Source of the DNA: Microbacterium sp. SD291
GTDB lineage: Bacteria > Actinomycetota > Actinomycetes > Actinomycetales > Microbacteriaceae
Reading direction: 5' to 3'
Assembly: GCF_017355365.1 (NCBI RefSeq)
Contig: NZ_JADIJR010000018.1
Coordinates: 1-64,000, forward strand
DNA length: 64,000 nucleotides
The notes below the pieces were generated by a model. The model saw only the letters and a program-made list of their open reading frames with translations. It searched no databases and had not been told where the DNA came from. Both the position numbers and the translations under genes were made by a program. This document shows, one piece after another, positions 23,412 to 32,475 of the stretch (position 1 is its first letter; the number at the start of each line of letters is the position of its first letter).

Positions 23412-25343
23412 TCAGTTGGCGGGAACCGCCGCCGCGTCGAAGCCCTCCACGGGGAGGATGATCCGCTCACGCGTCCGCTCGATATCCGGATCCGGGATCG
23501 GGATGGCCGAGAGCAGCGCCTTCGTGTACGGGTGCTGAGGATCGTCGAAGACCTGGTCGACGTCGCCGTGCTCCACGAACGATCCCTTGTACATCACGGC
23601 CACGCGATCGGCGATGTGCCGGATCACGGCGAGGTCGTGCGCCACGAAGAGATAGGACAGGCCGAGCTTGGCCTTGAGCTCGTCGAGAAGGTTGATCACG
23701 CCGGCCTGGATCGACACGTCGAGCGCCGAGACGGGCTCGTCGAGGACCACGATCTTCGGGTTGGTCGACAGGGCGCGCGCGATGCCGATGCGCTGCCGCT
23801 GACCGCCGGAGAACGCCGTCGGGAATCGATCGCTGTGGGCCGGGTCGAGTCCGACCAGGCCCATGAGCTCCTCGACGCGGTCGAACACGTCGTCCTTGCT
23901 CATGCCGATCGCGAACATCGGCTCGGCGATGATGTCCCACACCGTCATGCGCGGGTCGAGAGCGCCCATCGGGTCCTGGAAGACGATCTGCAGGTCCCGG
24001 CGGAGCTGGCGCTCCTGCGCGCGGTTCCTGATGTCCGCGACGCTGGTGCCGGCGATGCGGATGTCGCCGTCCTGCTGCTTGACGAGGTCCATGATCTGCA
24101 GCAGGGTCGTCGTCTTGCCGCTGCCGGACTCGCCGACGATGGCGAGCGTCTCGCCCTGGCGGATGTCGAAGCTGATGCCCTTGACCGCGTGGACCTCGCC
24201 GACCTTGCGCTTGAACAGCGCGCCCTTCATGAGCGGGAAGGTCTTGCTGAGGTTCACCGCCTCGAGAGTGATCGGGCGCTCCTCGCGGGGCACCTGGTTG
24301 AGTCTGCTCTCGGGGATCTCCGGCACCGGGTAGACCGGCAGTCCGCCGATCCGGCCGTCATCGTCGATGTCGTCGGCGCGGATGCACGCCACGGTGTGAT
24401 CGGAGTGCCCGCCGGTGGCGACCGGCAGCAGATCGGGCTCCCGCTGGAGGCAGGCGTCCATCACGATCGGGCACCGCGAGGCGAACGGGCACGCGTCCGG
24501 CAGGTTGATCAGGAGCGGCGGATTCCCCTTGATGGGGATCAGCGGGACCTTCTCCGTCTTGTCGACGCGCGGGATGGCGCCGAGCAGGCCGATCGAGTAC
24601 GGCATCCGCGTCCGGTAGAACAGCTCGCGGACGGGTGCATGCTCCACGGGCTTGCCCGCGTACATCACGAGCACGTCGTCGGCGGTCTTCGCCACGACGC
24701 CCATGTCATGCGTGATCATCATCATCGCGGCGCCGGTCTCGTCCTGCGCTTTGGCCATCAGGTCCAGGATCTGCGCCTGGATCGTGACGTCGAGAGCCGT
24801 GGTGGGCTCGTCGGCGATGATCAGCTTCGGGTCGTTCGCCATCGCGATCGCGATCACGACGCGCTGGCGCATGCCGCCGGAGAACTCGTGCGGGAACGAC
24901 CTCATCCGGCGTTCGGCCTCGGGGATGCCGACGAGCTTGAGCAGCTCGACCGATCTGCTCCAGGCCTCCTTCGCGGAGAGCCGCCGGTGCACCGTGAGCG
25001 CCTCGATCAGCTGGTCGCCGATCGTGAACACCGGCGTGAGCGACGTCAGCGGGTCCTGGAAGACCATCGCCATGCCGTTGCCGCGGATCATGGAGAGCTG
25101 CTTGTCGGTCTGCCCGATCAGCTCCTTGCCGTCGAAGACGATCGATCCGGTGACCTTGGCGTTGTCGTCCAGGAGGCCCATGATCGCGAGCGACGTGACC
25201 GACTTGCCCGAGCCGGACTCGCCGACGATGCCGAGGGTCTTCCCGGCCTCCAGGTCGAAGGAGACGCCGCGGACGGCATCCACCCTTCCCGCCTCGGACG
25301 GGAAGCTGACCTTCAGATCGCGGACGGAGAGAACAGTACTCAT
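23412..25343 (-). CDS. Fused double ABC ATPase of the peptide transporter (DppD-DppF type)
   Basis: 643 residues holding two complete ATPases. First half (about 1-330): GESGSGKS Walker A, FSGGMRQRV signature, LIIADEPTTALD Walker B, ITHDMGV H-loop, then the cysteine-rich oligopeptide C-terminal domain (CPFASRCPIVMDACLQREP) typical of DppD. Second half: GESGSGKT, FSGGQRQRIGIARAL, VVLDEPVSALD and VAHDLAV. All catalytic motifs are intact in both. It energises the permeases encoded just upstream. The start overlaps the stop of the permease gene (ATGA). A longer frame to 25739 is a shadow of that permease gene. Confidence 0.95.
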   Translation of the reverse strand: MSTVLSVRDLKVSFPSEAGRVDAVRGVSFDLEAGKTLGIVGESGSGKSVTSLAIMGLLDDNAKVTGSIVFDGKELIGQTDKQLSMIRGNGMAMVFQDPLTSLTPVFTIGDQLIEALTVHRRLSAKEAWSRSVELLKLVGIPEAERRMRSFPHEFSGGMRQRVVIAIAMANDPKLIIADEPTTALDVTIQAQILDLMAKAQDETGAAMMMITHDMGVVAKTADDVLVMYAGKPVEHAPVRELFYRTRMPYSIGLLGAIPRVDKTEKVPLIPIKGNPPLLINLPDACPFASRCPIVMDACLQREPDLLPVATGGHSDHTVACIRADDIDDDGRIGGLPVYPVPEIPESRLNQVPREERPITLEAVNLSKTFPLMKGALFKRKVGEVHAVKGISFDIRQGETLAIVGESGSGKTTTLLQIMDLVKQQDGDIRIAGTSVADIRNRAQERQLRRDLQIVFQDPMGALDPRMTVWDIIAEPMFAIGMSKDDVFDRVEELMGLVGLDPAHSDRFPTAFSGGQRQRIGIARALSTNPKIVVLDEPVSALDVSIQAGVINLLDELKAKLGLSYLFVAHDLAVIRHIADRVAVMYKGSFVEHGDVDQVFDDPQHPYTKALLSAIPIPDPDIERTRERIILPVEGFDAAAVPAN

Positions 25344-26257
25344 GCGCGACCTCCAGCCGCCGAGGTCGGATCCAGGGCGTCGCGCAGGCCGTCGGCGATG
25401 AGAGCCATCGACACGGTCAGCAGCGTGAGCGCCGCGGCGGGGAAGTAGAACAGCCACGGGGCACTGACGAGAGTGCTCGATCCGTAGCCGATGAGGGCAC
25501 CCAGCGAGACGTCGGGCAGCTTCACGCCGAAGCCGAGGAACGACAGCGCCGTCTCGGTGAGCACGGCCGACACGACGCCGAGCGTGAAGTTGATCACGAG
25601 CAGCGAGCCGATGTTCGGGAGCATGTGCCTGATCACGATGCGCATGCCGGAGAGTCCGGCGTAGCGCGCGGCGTGGATGTACTCGCGTTCGCGGAGGGAG
25701 AGCGAGAGCGTCCAGATGATGCGGGCGGGGAAGAACCATCCCACGACGAAGATCATCACGAGCGAGATCACGAGCCAGTTGCCGCCGGCGTCGTTCGAGA
25801 TCATCGCGAGGATCAGGAAGTTCGGGATGACCATCATGAAGTGGATGATGGTCACCATGATGCGCTCGTAGACGCCGCCGAAGTACGCGGCGGTCGCGCC
25901 GACGATCGCGGACAGCGCGGTGATGCCGACGGCGACGAGCACCGCGATCATCATGGAGCGCTGCAGACCGACCGCGACCTGCGCGAAGTTGTCGTTGCCG
26001 GAGCCGTTGGTGCCGAACCAGTGATCGGCCGACGGGCCCTTGCGCAGCGACAGGAAGTCGAGATCCGTGTGGCTGTACGGGGAGATGAGCGGGCCGACGA
26101 TCGCGAAGAGCACGAGCAGCGCCAGCACGACGACGCCGAGCACCGCACCGCGGTTGCGCAGGAAGCGTCGCGTGTAGAGCGTCAGCATCGACGTGCGCTT
26201 GCGGTTCTTCGGCTTCTGGCCGATCTCGGGGGACACCCCGATGGTTTCGAGGGACAT
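25340..26257 (-). CDS. Peptide ABC transporter permease (DppC type)
   Basis: 305 residues. An N-terminal cytoplasmic stretch rich in basic residues (KPKNRKRTS), a first helix (about 37-58), the DppC-type periplasm-facing loop with GPSADHWFGTNGSGND, then five helices with the coupling-loop motif EYIHAARYAGLSGMRIVIRH (EAA loop) that touches the ATPase. It pairs with the DppB-type subunit upstream; start and stop share one base (TGATG). Confidence 0.94.
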   Translation of the reverse strand: MSLETIGVSPEIGQKPKNRKRTSMLTLYTRRFLRNRGAVLGVVVLALLVLFAIVGPLISPYSHTDLDFLSLRKGPSADHWFGTNGSGNDNFAQVAVGLQRSMMIAVLVAVGITALSAIVGATAAYFGGVYERIMVTIIHFMMVIPNFLILAMISNDAGGNWLVISLVMIFVVGWFFPARIIWTLSLSLREREYIHAARYAGLSGMRIVIRHMLPNIGSLLVINFTLGVVSAVLTETALSFLGFGVKLPDVSLGALIGYGSSTLVSAPWLFYFPAAALTLLTVSMALIADGLRDALDPTSAAGGRA

Positions 26258-27240
26258 CAGCTCACCCGCACTCTCGGATCGAGGACGACGACGGTCACGT
26301 CGGCGAGGATGGCGCCGATCGCCGTCATGAGGGCACCGAACGCGGCGACGGCGACCGTGCCGTGGATGTCGTTGTTGTTCAGTGTCTGGATGAAGTACCT
26401 GCCCATGCCGTTCCAGTTGAAGATGGACTCGGTGAGCACGGCGCCGGTGAACACGGCCGGGATGGTGAAGGCGACCTGCGTCGTCACCGGGATGAGCGAC
26501 GTCCGAAGCGCGTGCTTGCGGATCGCCTGCTGCTTGGTGAGGCCCTTGGCGCGCGCGGTGCGCACGTAGTCGGCCTTGATGTTGTCGAGCAGCAGCGAGC
26601 GCTGCAGGAAGTGGATCGACGCGTAGCCGGTGAGCACGAGACCGAGAGTCGGCAGCGTCAGATGCTGGAGCACGTCTATCAGCACGGGGAAGAAGCCCTC
26701 GACGCCCTGACTGGACGAGCCGACGACGTAGAAGACGGTCGTGCCGACGAGGTTGTTGAAGTTGATGGCGAGCAGCACGAGCGCGAATCCGGCGACGACG
26801 GTCGGGATGTTCATCGTGATGATGCTGGTGCCCTGGCCGATCCGGTCGGCGAGCTTGTACTGGCGGGAGGCGGTGTACACGCCGAGCCCGATGCCGAGGA
26901 CGGTCGTGAGGATCGTCGCACCCAGGACCAGCTCAGCGCTGACCCAGACCCGGTAGGCGACCTGCTCGTTCACGGACTCGCCGGTCGGACCCATGCCCCA
27001 GTCCCAGCGGAACAGGATGCCGGAGAACCAGGTCCACCATCGTTCGATGAGAGGGACCGACTCGCTCAGGTTGCGGGGACGGAGCAGGTTGTCGATCTGC
27101 TCCTGCGAGAGAGGAGGGCGGCGGCCGACGTAGTTGTTCTCCGGGTCGAGATACAGCCACGCGAGGAAGTAGGTGATGTTCGTCGCCACGACGATCATCA
27201 GCAACCACCCGAGCAGGCGGCGCAACAGATACTTGATCAA
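26257..27240 (-). CDS. Peptide ABC transporter permease (DppB type)
   Basis: 327 residues, first gene of the operon. The start is an unusual TTG (27240-27238) chosen because it gives the family's normal beginning, IKYLLRRLLGWLLMIVV, just before the first helix; the next in-frame ATG would cut into that helix. The EAA loop is DYVRTARAKGLTKQQAIRKH. Six helices are visible. AGAAGAGAAAG upstream may serve as a weak ribosome site. Confidence 0.92.
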   Translation of the reverse strand: MIKYLLRRLLGWLLMIVVATNITYFLAWLYLDPENNYVGRRPPLSQEQIDNLLRPRNLSESVPLIERWWTWFSGILFRWDWGMGPTGESVNEQVAYRVWVSAELVLGATILTTVLGIGLGVYTASRQYKLADRIGQGTSIITMNIPTVVAGFALVLLAINFNNLVGTTVFYVVGSSSQGVEGFFPVLIDVLQHLTLPTLGLVLTGYASIHFLQRSLLLDNIKADYVRTARAKGLTKQQAIRKHALRTSLIPVTTQVAFTIPAVFTGAVLTESIFNWNGMGRYFIQTLNNNDIHGTVAVAAFGALMTAIGAILADVTVVVLDPRVRVS

Positions 27241-27300
27241 GGGTGTGATTCTTTCTCTTCTACAGACGCGCGCGGGATCTGCCGACGCAACGCTGGGTCG

Positions 27301-27325
27301 GGTGGATATTCAATCACCATCCACC
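27301..27325. repeat. Inverted repeat upstream of the peptide-transporter operon
   Basis: GGTGGAT (27301-27307) and ATCCACC (27319-27325) around 11 bases, about 60 bases upstream of the dppB start; a candidate operator. Confidence 0.4.
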
Positions 27326-27384
27326 GTCTTGCGCGACGCGACGCTCCCACTTGGTCTGTGACTGAGTCGTATCGCTCTCGGGAT

Positions 27385-27397
27385 TCAGTGTCACTGA
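27385..27397. repeat. 13-bp palindrome in the transporter/lepA divergent region
   Basis: TCAGTG-T-CACTGA, a perfect two-fold site midway between the divergent genes; candidate regulator site. Confidence 0.4.
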
Positions 27398-27465
27398 TCG
27401 CTCCCGGGCAACTTCGCGAGACTATCACCGGTTCCGCGGAATCGAGGATTGGCGCCCCCTGACCG

Positions 27466-27471
27466 TAGAAT
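27466..27471 (+). promoter_or_regulatory. -10 element TAGAAT (lepA)
   Basis: TAGAAT lies nine bases before the ATG at 27481; the message would have no more than about three leader bases. Confidence 0.55.
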
Positions 27472-27480
27472 CGTGTGGAC

Positions 27481-29334
27481 ATGTCACCACGCGCTCTCAC
27501 CCCGCTTCAGCCTGCCTCGACACCGGCTGCGCAGATCCGCAATTTCTGCATCATCGCCCACATCGACCACGGCAAGTCGACGCTCGCCGACCGCATGCTC
27601 CAGATCACCGGGGTGGTCTCCGACCGCGACATGCGGGCGCAGTACCTCGACCGCATGGACATCGAGCGCGAGCGCGGCATCACGATCAAGAGCCAGGCGG
27701 TGCGGATGCCGTGGCAGATCGAGGGCGAGACCTTCGCGCTCAACATGATCGACACTCCCGGTCACGTCGACTTCACCTACGAGGTCTCCCGGTCGCTGGC
27801 CGCCTGCGAGGGCGCGATCCTCCTGGTCGACGCCGCGCAGGGCATCGAGGCGCAGACCCTCGCGAACCTCTACCTGGCGCTCGAGAACGACCTCCACATC
27901 ATCCCGGTGCTGAACAAGATCGACCTGCCGGCAGCGGACCCGGACAAGTACGCCAAGGAGCTGGCGTCCCTCATCGGAGGCAGGCCGGAGGACGTGCTGC
28001 GCGTCTCGGGGAAGACGGGCGTCGGCGTCGAGGAGCTGCTCGACCGCCTGGTCAGGGAGATCCCGGCGCCTGTCGGGGATGCCGATGCGCCCGCCCGCGC
28101 CATGATCTTCGACTCCGTCTACGACGCCTACCGCGGCGTGGTCACCTACGTCCGCATGGTCGACGGCAGCCTCTCGCCGCGCGAGCGGATCCAGATGATG
28201 TCGACCGGAGCGACCCACGAGGCGCTCGAAGTCGGAGTCTCGAGCCCGGAGCCGGTGCCCTCCAAGGGACTCGGCGTCGGCGAGGTCGGCTACCTGATCA
28301 CCGGTGTGAAGGACGTCCGCCTGTCGAAGGTCGGCGACACCATCACCACGGCGCGCAAGCCCTCCACCCAGGCCCTGCCCGGCTACACCGACCCGAAGCC
28401 GATGGTCTTCTCGGGCATCTACCCGATCGACGGCAGCGACTATGCCGAACTCCGCGAGGCTCTCGATAAGCTCAAGCTCTCCGACGCCTCGCTGCAGTAC
28501 GAGCCGGAGACGTCGGTCGCGCTCGGCTTCGGGTTCCGCTGCGGCTTCCTCGGACTCCTGCACCTCGAGATCATCACCGAGCGCCTCGAGCGCGAGTTCG
28601 GCCTCGACCTCATCACCACCGCACCGAGCGTGATCTACGAGGTGCTGACCTCGGACACCGGTGAGACCGTGACGGTCACGAACCCCAGCGAGTACCCGGA
28701 CGGCCGGATCGGCTCGGTGTCCGAGCCCATGGTGAAGACGGCGATCCTACTGCCCAAGGACTACGTCGGCACAGTGATGGAGCTCTGCCAGTCCCGCCGC
28801 GGCACGCTGCTGGGCATGGAGTACTTCTCAGAGGAGCGCGTCGAGCTGCGCTACAACATGCCGCTCGGCGAGATCGTCTTCGACTTCTTCGACCAGCTGA
28901 AGTCGAAGACCCAGGGGTACGCGTCGCTCGACTACGAGCCGTCCGGTCAGCAGGAGGCCGACCTCGTGAAGGTCGACATCCTGCTCCAGGGCGAGAAGGT
29001 CGACGCGTTCAGCTCGATCGTGCACCGCGAGAAGGCGTACGCCTACGGCACCATGATGGCGGAGCGGCTGCGCAAGCTCATCCCTCGCCAGCAGTTCGAG
29101 GTGCCGATCCAGGCCGCGATCGGTGCGCGAATCATCGCCCGTGAGACCATCCGCGCGATCCGCAAGGACGTGCTCGCGAAATGCTACGGCGGTGACATCA
29201 CCCGCAAGCGCAAGCTCCTCGAGAAGCAGAAGGAGGGCAAGAAGCGCATGAAGATGGTCGGTCGCGTCGAGGTGCCCCAGGAGGCGTTCATCGCCGCGCT
29301 CTCCGGCGACGTCGACGGCAAGGACAAGAAGTAG
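27481..29334 (+). CDS. lepA: Elongation factor 4 (LepA), back-translocating GTPase
   Basis: 617 residues from the ATG at 27481 (a GTG at 27475 is also in frame but sits only three bases after the -10 hexamer). G1 is AHIDHGKST, then RERGITI (switch), DTPGHVDF (G3), NKID (G4); domains II, III and V follow, and the family-specific C-terminal domain ends with [20 protein letters not shown] and the lysine-rich [14 protein letters not shown] tail. It acts on stalled or mistranslocated ribosomes. It is read divergently from the peptide-transporter operon. Confidence 0.97.
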   Translation: MSPRALTPLQPASTPAAQIRNFCIIAHIDHGKSTLADRMLQITGVVSDRDMRAQYLDRMDIERERGITIKSQAVRMPWQIEGETFALNMIDTPGHVDFTYEVSRSLAACEGAILLVDAAQGIEAQTLANLYLALENDLHIIPVLNKIDLPAADPDKYAKELASLIGGRPEDVLRVSGKTGVGVEELLDRLVREIPAPVGDADAPARAMIFDSVYDAYRGVVTYVRMVDGSLSPRERIQMMSTGATHEALEVGVSSPEPVPSKGLGVGEVGYLITGVKDVRLSKVGDTITTARKPSTQALPGYTDPKPMVFSGIYPIDGSDYAELREALDKLKLSDASLQYEPETSVALGFGFRCGFLGLLHLEIITERLEREFGLDLITTAPSVIYEVLTSDTGETVTVTNPSEYPDGRIGSVSEPMVKTAILLPKDYVGTVMELCQSRRGTLLGMEYFSEERVELRYNMPLGEIVFDFFDQLKSKTQGYASLDYEPSGQQEADLVKVDILLQGEKVDAFSSIVHREKAYAYGTMMAERLRKLIPRQQFEVPIQAAIGARIIARETIRAIRKDVLAKCYGGDITRKRKLLEKQKEGKKRMKMVGRVEVPQEAFIAALSGDVDGKDKK

Positions 29335-29394
29335 CGCAGGGCGGTGATGTGACCTCGCACGGCGCGGGGGAGTGTTCGCTCAGGGAACGCCAAG

Positions 29395-29400
29395 TAGTCT
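29395..29400 (+). promoter_or_regulatory. -10 element TAGTCT, near-leaderless layout
   Basis: TAGTCT, seven bases, then the ATG at 29408. Confidence 0.5.
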
Positions 29401-29407
29401 GGGTGTC

Positions 29408-30061
29408 ATGCGGCGCGGGACTTTCCGAGACGACACGGTGGACTATGCGGCCGTGGGTGCGACCCACGCCCCGGATCTGATGCAGTACCCCCCGGAGCGC
29501 AGCATCCCGGCGGAGGAATCCTGGCGCATCGGCAGCGGCGCCGAGAGGTTCCAGAGCGCCGGTGAGGCACTGCTGTCATGGACGGCGCAGCGCGCCGCCG
29601 GTCTGAGCGTCGAGGATGTGCGGCCGGCATCCGGCCCCGCCTACGCCGGCGTGAGCTTCGATGCCGAGGGCAACGCGGTCTCGCCGAGCAGGCGCGACGT
29701 CGAGCAGCGCTTCGACGCGGAAGGCACCCCGTTCGCGGGGCCGGGGATGACCCTGCACCTCAAGGGACGCGTCGGCGGCATGCGCGCGGATGCCGAGATG
29801 CGCGTGATCTCGGTCACCGAGGACAAGCGCCGCGTGGGCTTCGTGCTCGGCACGGTCGGCGGCTCCGTGGTCAGCGGGGAGGAGTCGTTCGACCTGGATT
29901 GGCGCGAGGACAACGACGAGGTCTGGTTCACGGTCCGCGCGTTCGACGCCCCGAACGCGCTGCTCTACCGGACGATCCCCGCGCTCGTGAAGAGGCGTCG
30001 CCGCGAGCTCTTCGCCCGCTACCTGCGAGCGATCTCGCCGCTGTACGCGACGCCGGTCTGA
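29408..30061 (+). CDS. DUF1990 family protein
   Basis: 217 residues. The pattern VDYAAVGATHAPDLMQYPPE early, GVSFDAEGNA, and the end WFTVRAFDAPNALLYRTIPA followed by RRRELFARYLRAI matches the DUF1990 family, whose members are small soluble proteins of unknown biochemical role. There is no signal peptide or membrane segment. Its stop overlaps a ten-codon mini-ORF that bridges to hemW. Confidence 0.8.
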   Translation: MRRGTFRDDTVDYAAVGATHAPDLMQYPPERSIPAEESWRIGSGAERFQSAGEALLSWTAQRAAGLSVEDVRPASGPAYAGVSFDAEGNAVSPSRRDVEQRFDAEGTPFAGPGMTLHLKGRVGGMRADAEMRVISVTEDKRRVGFVLGTVGGSVVSGEESFDLDWREDNDEVWFTVRAFDAPNALLYRTIPALVKRRRRELFARYLRAISPLYATPV

Positions 30062-30093
30062 TGCCGCGTGCTTCGATCGCGGGTCCGCTCTGA
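30061..30093 (+). CDS. Ten-codon bridging mini-ORF between the DUF1990 gene and hemW
   Basis: The DUF1990 stop and this ATG overlap (TGATG), and its own TGA overlaps the hemW ATG in the same way. It encodes MPRASIAGPL. It could carry terminating ribosomes across the 31-base gap, in which no Shine-Dalgarno is visible. It may equally be chance. Confidence 0.35.
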   Translation: MPRASIAGPL

Positions 30094-31331
30094 TGGCCGG
30101 CCCGCTCCCGCTCGGCGATCCGGCCCCCGCAGACGGCCGGCTGCCGGCGGATCTCCCGATCGACGTCGCCGTGCCGTTCTCCGCCTATCTGCACGTGCCG
30201 TTCTGCCGCGTGCGCTGCGGCTACTGCGACTTCAACACCTACACGTCCGGTGAGCTCCGCGGAGCGAAGCAGGAGGACTACGCGTCCACCCTGATCGCCG
30301 AGATCGACATGGCGCGCCGGGTGCTCGCCGATGCGGGTGCGATCCGCCCCATGGACACCGTCTTCTTCGGCGGCGGGACGCCGACGCTGCTGCCGGCCGG
30401 AGACCTCGCCAGGATGCTGGACGCCGCGGCATCCGCATTCGGACTCGCGGACGGCGCCGAGGTCACTGTCGAGGCCAACCCCGACACGGTGACGCCGGAG
30501 GTCGTCCGCACCCTCGCCGACGCCGGCGTGAATCGGCTCTCGATCGGCATGCAGTCCGCCGTGCCGCACGTGCTCGCCGCGCTCGATCGCACCCATCGTC
30601 CGGAGAACGTGACGACGGCGGTCGCGGCGGCGAAGGACGCAGGACTCGCCGTGAGCGTCGACCTGATCTACGGAGCGCCGGGGGAGACGCTCGGCGACTG
30701 GGAGGCCTCGCTCGACGCGGCCCTCGCGCTCGACTCCGACCACATCTCGGCCTACGCGCTGATCATCGAGGACGGCACCAAGCTCGCCAGGCAGATCCGG
30801 CGGGGTGAGGTGCCGACCCCCGACGACGACGTCCAGGCCGACATGTACGAGCTCGCCGACGCGCGGCTCGCCGCCGCCGGGTTCGAGTGGTACGAGGTCA
30901 GCAACTGGGCGCGCCCTTCGACCGGCTCAGGGACCCAGCGGGACAATCGCTCCCGGCACAATCTCGCCTACTGGCGCGGCAGCGACTGGTGGGGCTTCGG
31001 CCCGGGCGCGCACAGCCACGTCGCGGGTCTGCGCTGGTGGAATGTGAAGCATCCGGCGGCCTACGCGCAGCGACTCGCCGCAGCGGAGTCGCCCGCCGCG
31101 GGCACGGAGCGCCCCGACGCCGAGTCGCGGATGCTCGAGCGGATCCTGCTGCTCAGCCGCATCAGCGAGGGCATTCCGGTCGACGATCTCCCGCAGTCGA
31201 AGCGCAGTCGCGTGGCGGGTCTCATCGCGGACGGACTCGTCGACGCCGCGGCCGCGCTACGCGGCCGGGTCCGGCTCACGCTGCGCGGGCGGCTGCTGGC
31301 GGATGCCGTCGTCCGCGAGCTCACCGACTGA
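30093..31331 (+). CDS. hemW: Heme chaperone HemW (radical SAM, coproporphyrinogen III oxidase-like)
   Basis: 412 residues. FCRVRCGYCDF is the CxxxCxxC radical-SAM cluster with the extra HemN-type residues; VFFGGGTPTLLP, EANPDT and RLSIGMQS follow. The HemW C-terminal domain has YEVSNWARP and SRHNLAYWRGSDWWGFGPGAHS. The family inserts heme into respiratory proteins and is not itself the oxidase. Oddly, between NWARP and SRHNLAYW the usual short loop is lengthened by STGSGTQRDNR, encoded by a dispersed repeat (30914-30940). It precedes hrcA, the usual actinobacterial order. Confidence 0.95.
   Translation: MAGPLPLGDPAPADGRLPADLPIDVAVPFSAYLHVPFCRVRCGYCDFNTYTSGELRGAKQEDYASTLIAEIDMARRVLADAGAIRPMDTVFFGGGTPTLLPAGDLARMLDAAASAFGLADGAEVTVEANPDTVTPEVVRTLADAGVNRLSIGMQSAVPHVLAALDRTHRPENVTTAVAAAKDAGLAVSVDLIYGAPGETLGDWEASLDAALALDSDHISAYALIIEDGTKLARQIRRGEVPTPDDDVQADMYELADARLAAAGFEWYEVSNWARPSTGSGTQRDNRSRHNLAYWRGSDWWGFGPGAHSHVAGLRWWNVKHPAAYAQRLAAAESPAAGTERPDAESRMLERILLLSRISEGIPVDDLPQSKRSRVAGLIADGLVDAAAALRGRVRLTLRGRLLADAVVRELTD
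30914..30940 (+). repeat. Dispersed CCTTCG..GCTCAGGG repeat, copy 1, inside hemW
   Basis: CCCTTCGACCGGCTCAGGG followed by ACCCAGCG; near-identical to the copy at 48073. It encodes PSTGSGTQR in frame in a surface loop of HemW. Confidence 0.8.
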
Positions 31332-31359
31332 CCTGCAGGCCCTCGCCCGGGGCGACGGG

Positions 31360-31365
31360 TAGAAT
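31360..31365 (+). promoter_or_regulatory. -10 element TAGAAT (hrcA)
   Basis: TAGAAT shares its last base with the CIRCE operator, so a bound HrcA repressor would cover the promoter. Confidence 0.65.
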
Positions 31366-31391
31366 TGGCACTCGAAACCAGTGAGTGCCAG
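31365..31391 (+). promoter_or_regulatory. CIRCE operator for HrcA
   Basis: TTGGCACTC, nine bases, GAGTGCCAG: a two-base-symmetric variant of the CIRCE consensus TTAGCACTC-N9-GAGTGCTAA. It lies at the start of the hrcA-dnaJ transcript, giving autoregulated heat-shock control. Confidence 0.9.
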
Positions 31392-31406
31392 ACGGGAGGA
31401 GCTGCG

Positions 31407-32438
31407 ATGGTCAGCGAACGAGGACTTCAGGTGCTCCGCGCGATCGTGCAGGACTACGTCGAGACCCACGAGCCCGTCGGCAGCCGCTCGATCGTCGACC
31501 GCTACTCGTTCGGCGTGTCGGCGGCGACGATCCGCAACGACATGGCCCTCCTCGAGGACGAGGAGCTCATCACCGCGCCGCATACCTCCTCCGGCCGGGT
31601 GCCCACAGACAAGGGCTATCGGGTCTTCGTCAACCACCTCGCGCAGCTGCGGCCGCTCTCTTCCGCCCAGCGCACCGCCATCGAGTCGTTCCTCGCGGAC
31701 CCCGCCGACCTCGACGACCTGATGGCGCGGACGGTGCGCGTGCTCACGAGGCTCACCGGTCAGGTCGCCCTGGCGCAGTACCCGTCGTTCGCTCGCGCCC
31801 ACCTGACGCACCTCGAACTCGTGGCGCTCGCGCCGAACCGGCTGCTGATCGTGCTCGTCACAGACGCCGGCGGCGTCTCCCAGCGCTTGGCGCCGCTGCC
31901 GGTCGAGGTCGACGAGTCCGACATGGCGCTGCTGCGCGCTCGCCTGTCCGCGCTCATCACGGGTCGTGCGGTGAGTGATGCGGCCGAACGGCTGGAGAGC
32001 CTTCTCGCCGCCGAGGAGCAGGCGCGGGATGCGGCTCTGCGGACTCTCGCCGCGATCATCGTCGACGAGCTCGGCGAGTTCAGGCAGGAGCGGCTCGTGA
32101 TGGCGGGAGCCGCGACCCTCGCGCGCCGCGAGCAGGATTTCCGCGGCAGCATCCATCCGCTCCTCGAGGCCATCGAGGAGCAGGTGACGCTGCTGCGGCT
32201 GATGAGCGAGATGGAGACCGATGCGCATGGCCTCGCCGCCAGCATCGGCACCGAGAACGCGCCTTTCGGGCTCGGCGAGGCGTCCATCGTCGCCAGCAAC
32301 TACGCCGCACCCAGCGGCACCGCACGGGTGGGCGTGATGGGCCCGACCCGGATGGACTACCCGAGCAATCTCGCGGCGGCGCGGGCCGTGGCCCGCTATC
32401 TGTCGCGGATGCTCGACGAGGACGAGGCGAGCCGCTGA
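31407..32438 (+). CDS. hrcA: Heat-inducible transcription repressor HrcA
   Basis: 343 residues from the ATG at 31407, which has GGGAGGAGC seven bases upstream. The N-terminal winged helix includes [21 protein letters not shown], and the C-terminal GAF-like effector domain the conserved GMS-type end is replaced by [16 protein letters not shown], as in many actinobacteria. It binds CIRCE sites and is kept active by GroEL. Its own gene has a CIRCE directly upstream. dnaJ follows 37 bases later, with AGAAGGG as its ribosome site. Confidence 0.96.
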   Translation: MVSERGLQVLRAIVQDYVETHEPVGSRSIVDRYSFGVSAATIRNDMALLEDEELITAPHTSSGRVPTDKGYRVFVNHLAQLRPLSSAQRTAIESFLADPADLDDLMARTVRVLTRLTGQVALAQYPSFARAHLTHLELVALAPNRLLIVLVTDAGGVSQRLAPLPVEVDESDMALLRARLSALITGRAVSDAAERLESLLAAEEQARDAALRTLAAIIVDELGEFRQERLVMAGAATLARREQDFRGSIHPLLEAIEEQVTLLRLMSEMETDAHGLAASIGTENAPFGLGEASIVASNYAAPSGTARVGVMGPTRMDYPSNLAAARAVARYLSRMLDEDEASR

Positions 32439-32475
32439 CGCGGACGCCCTGGAAACACGACGCAGAAGGGCCATT

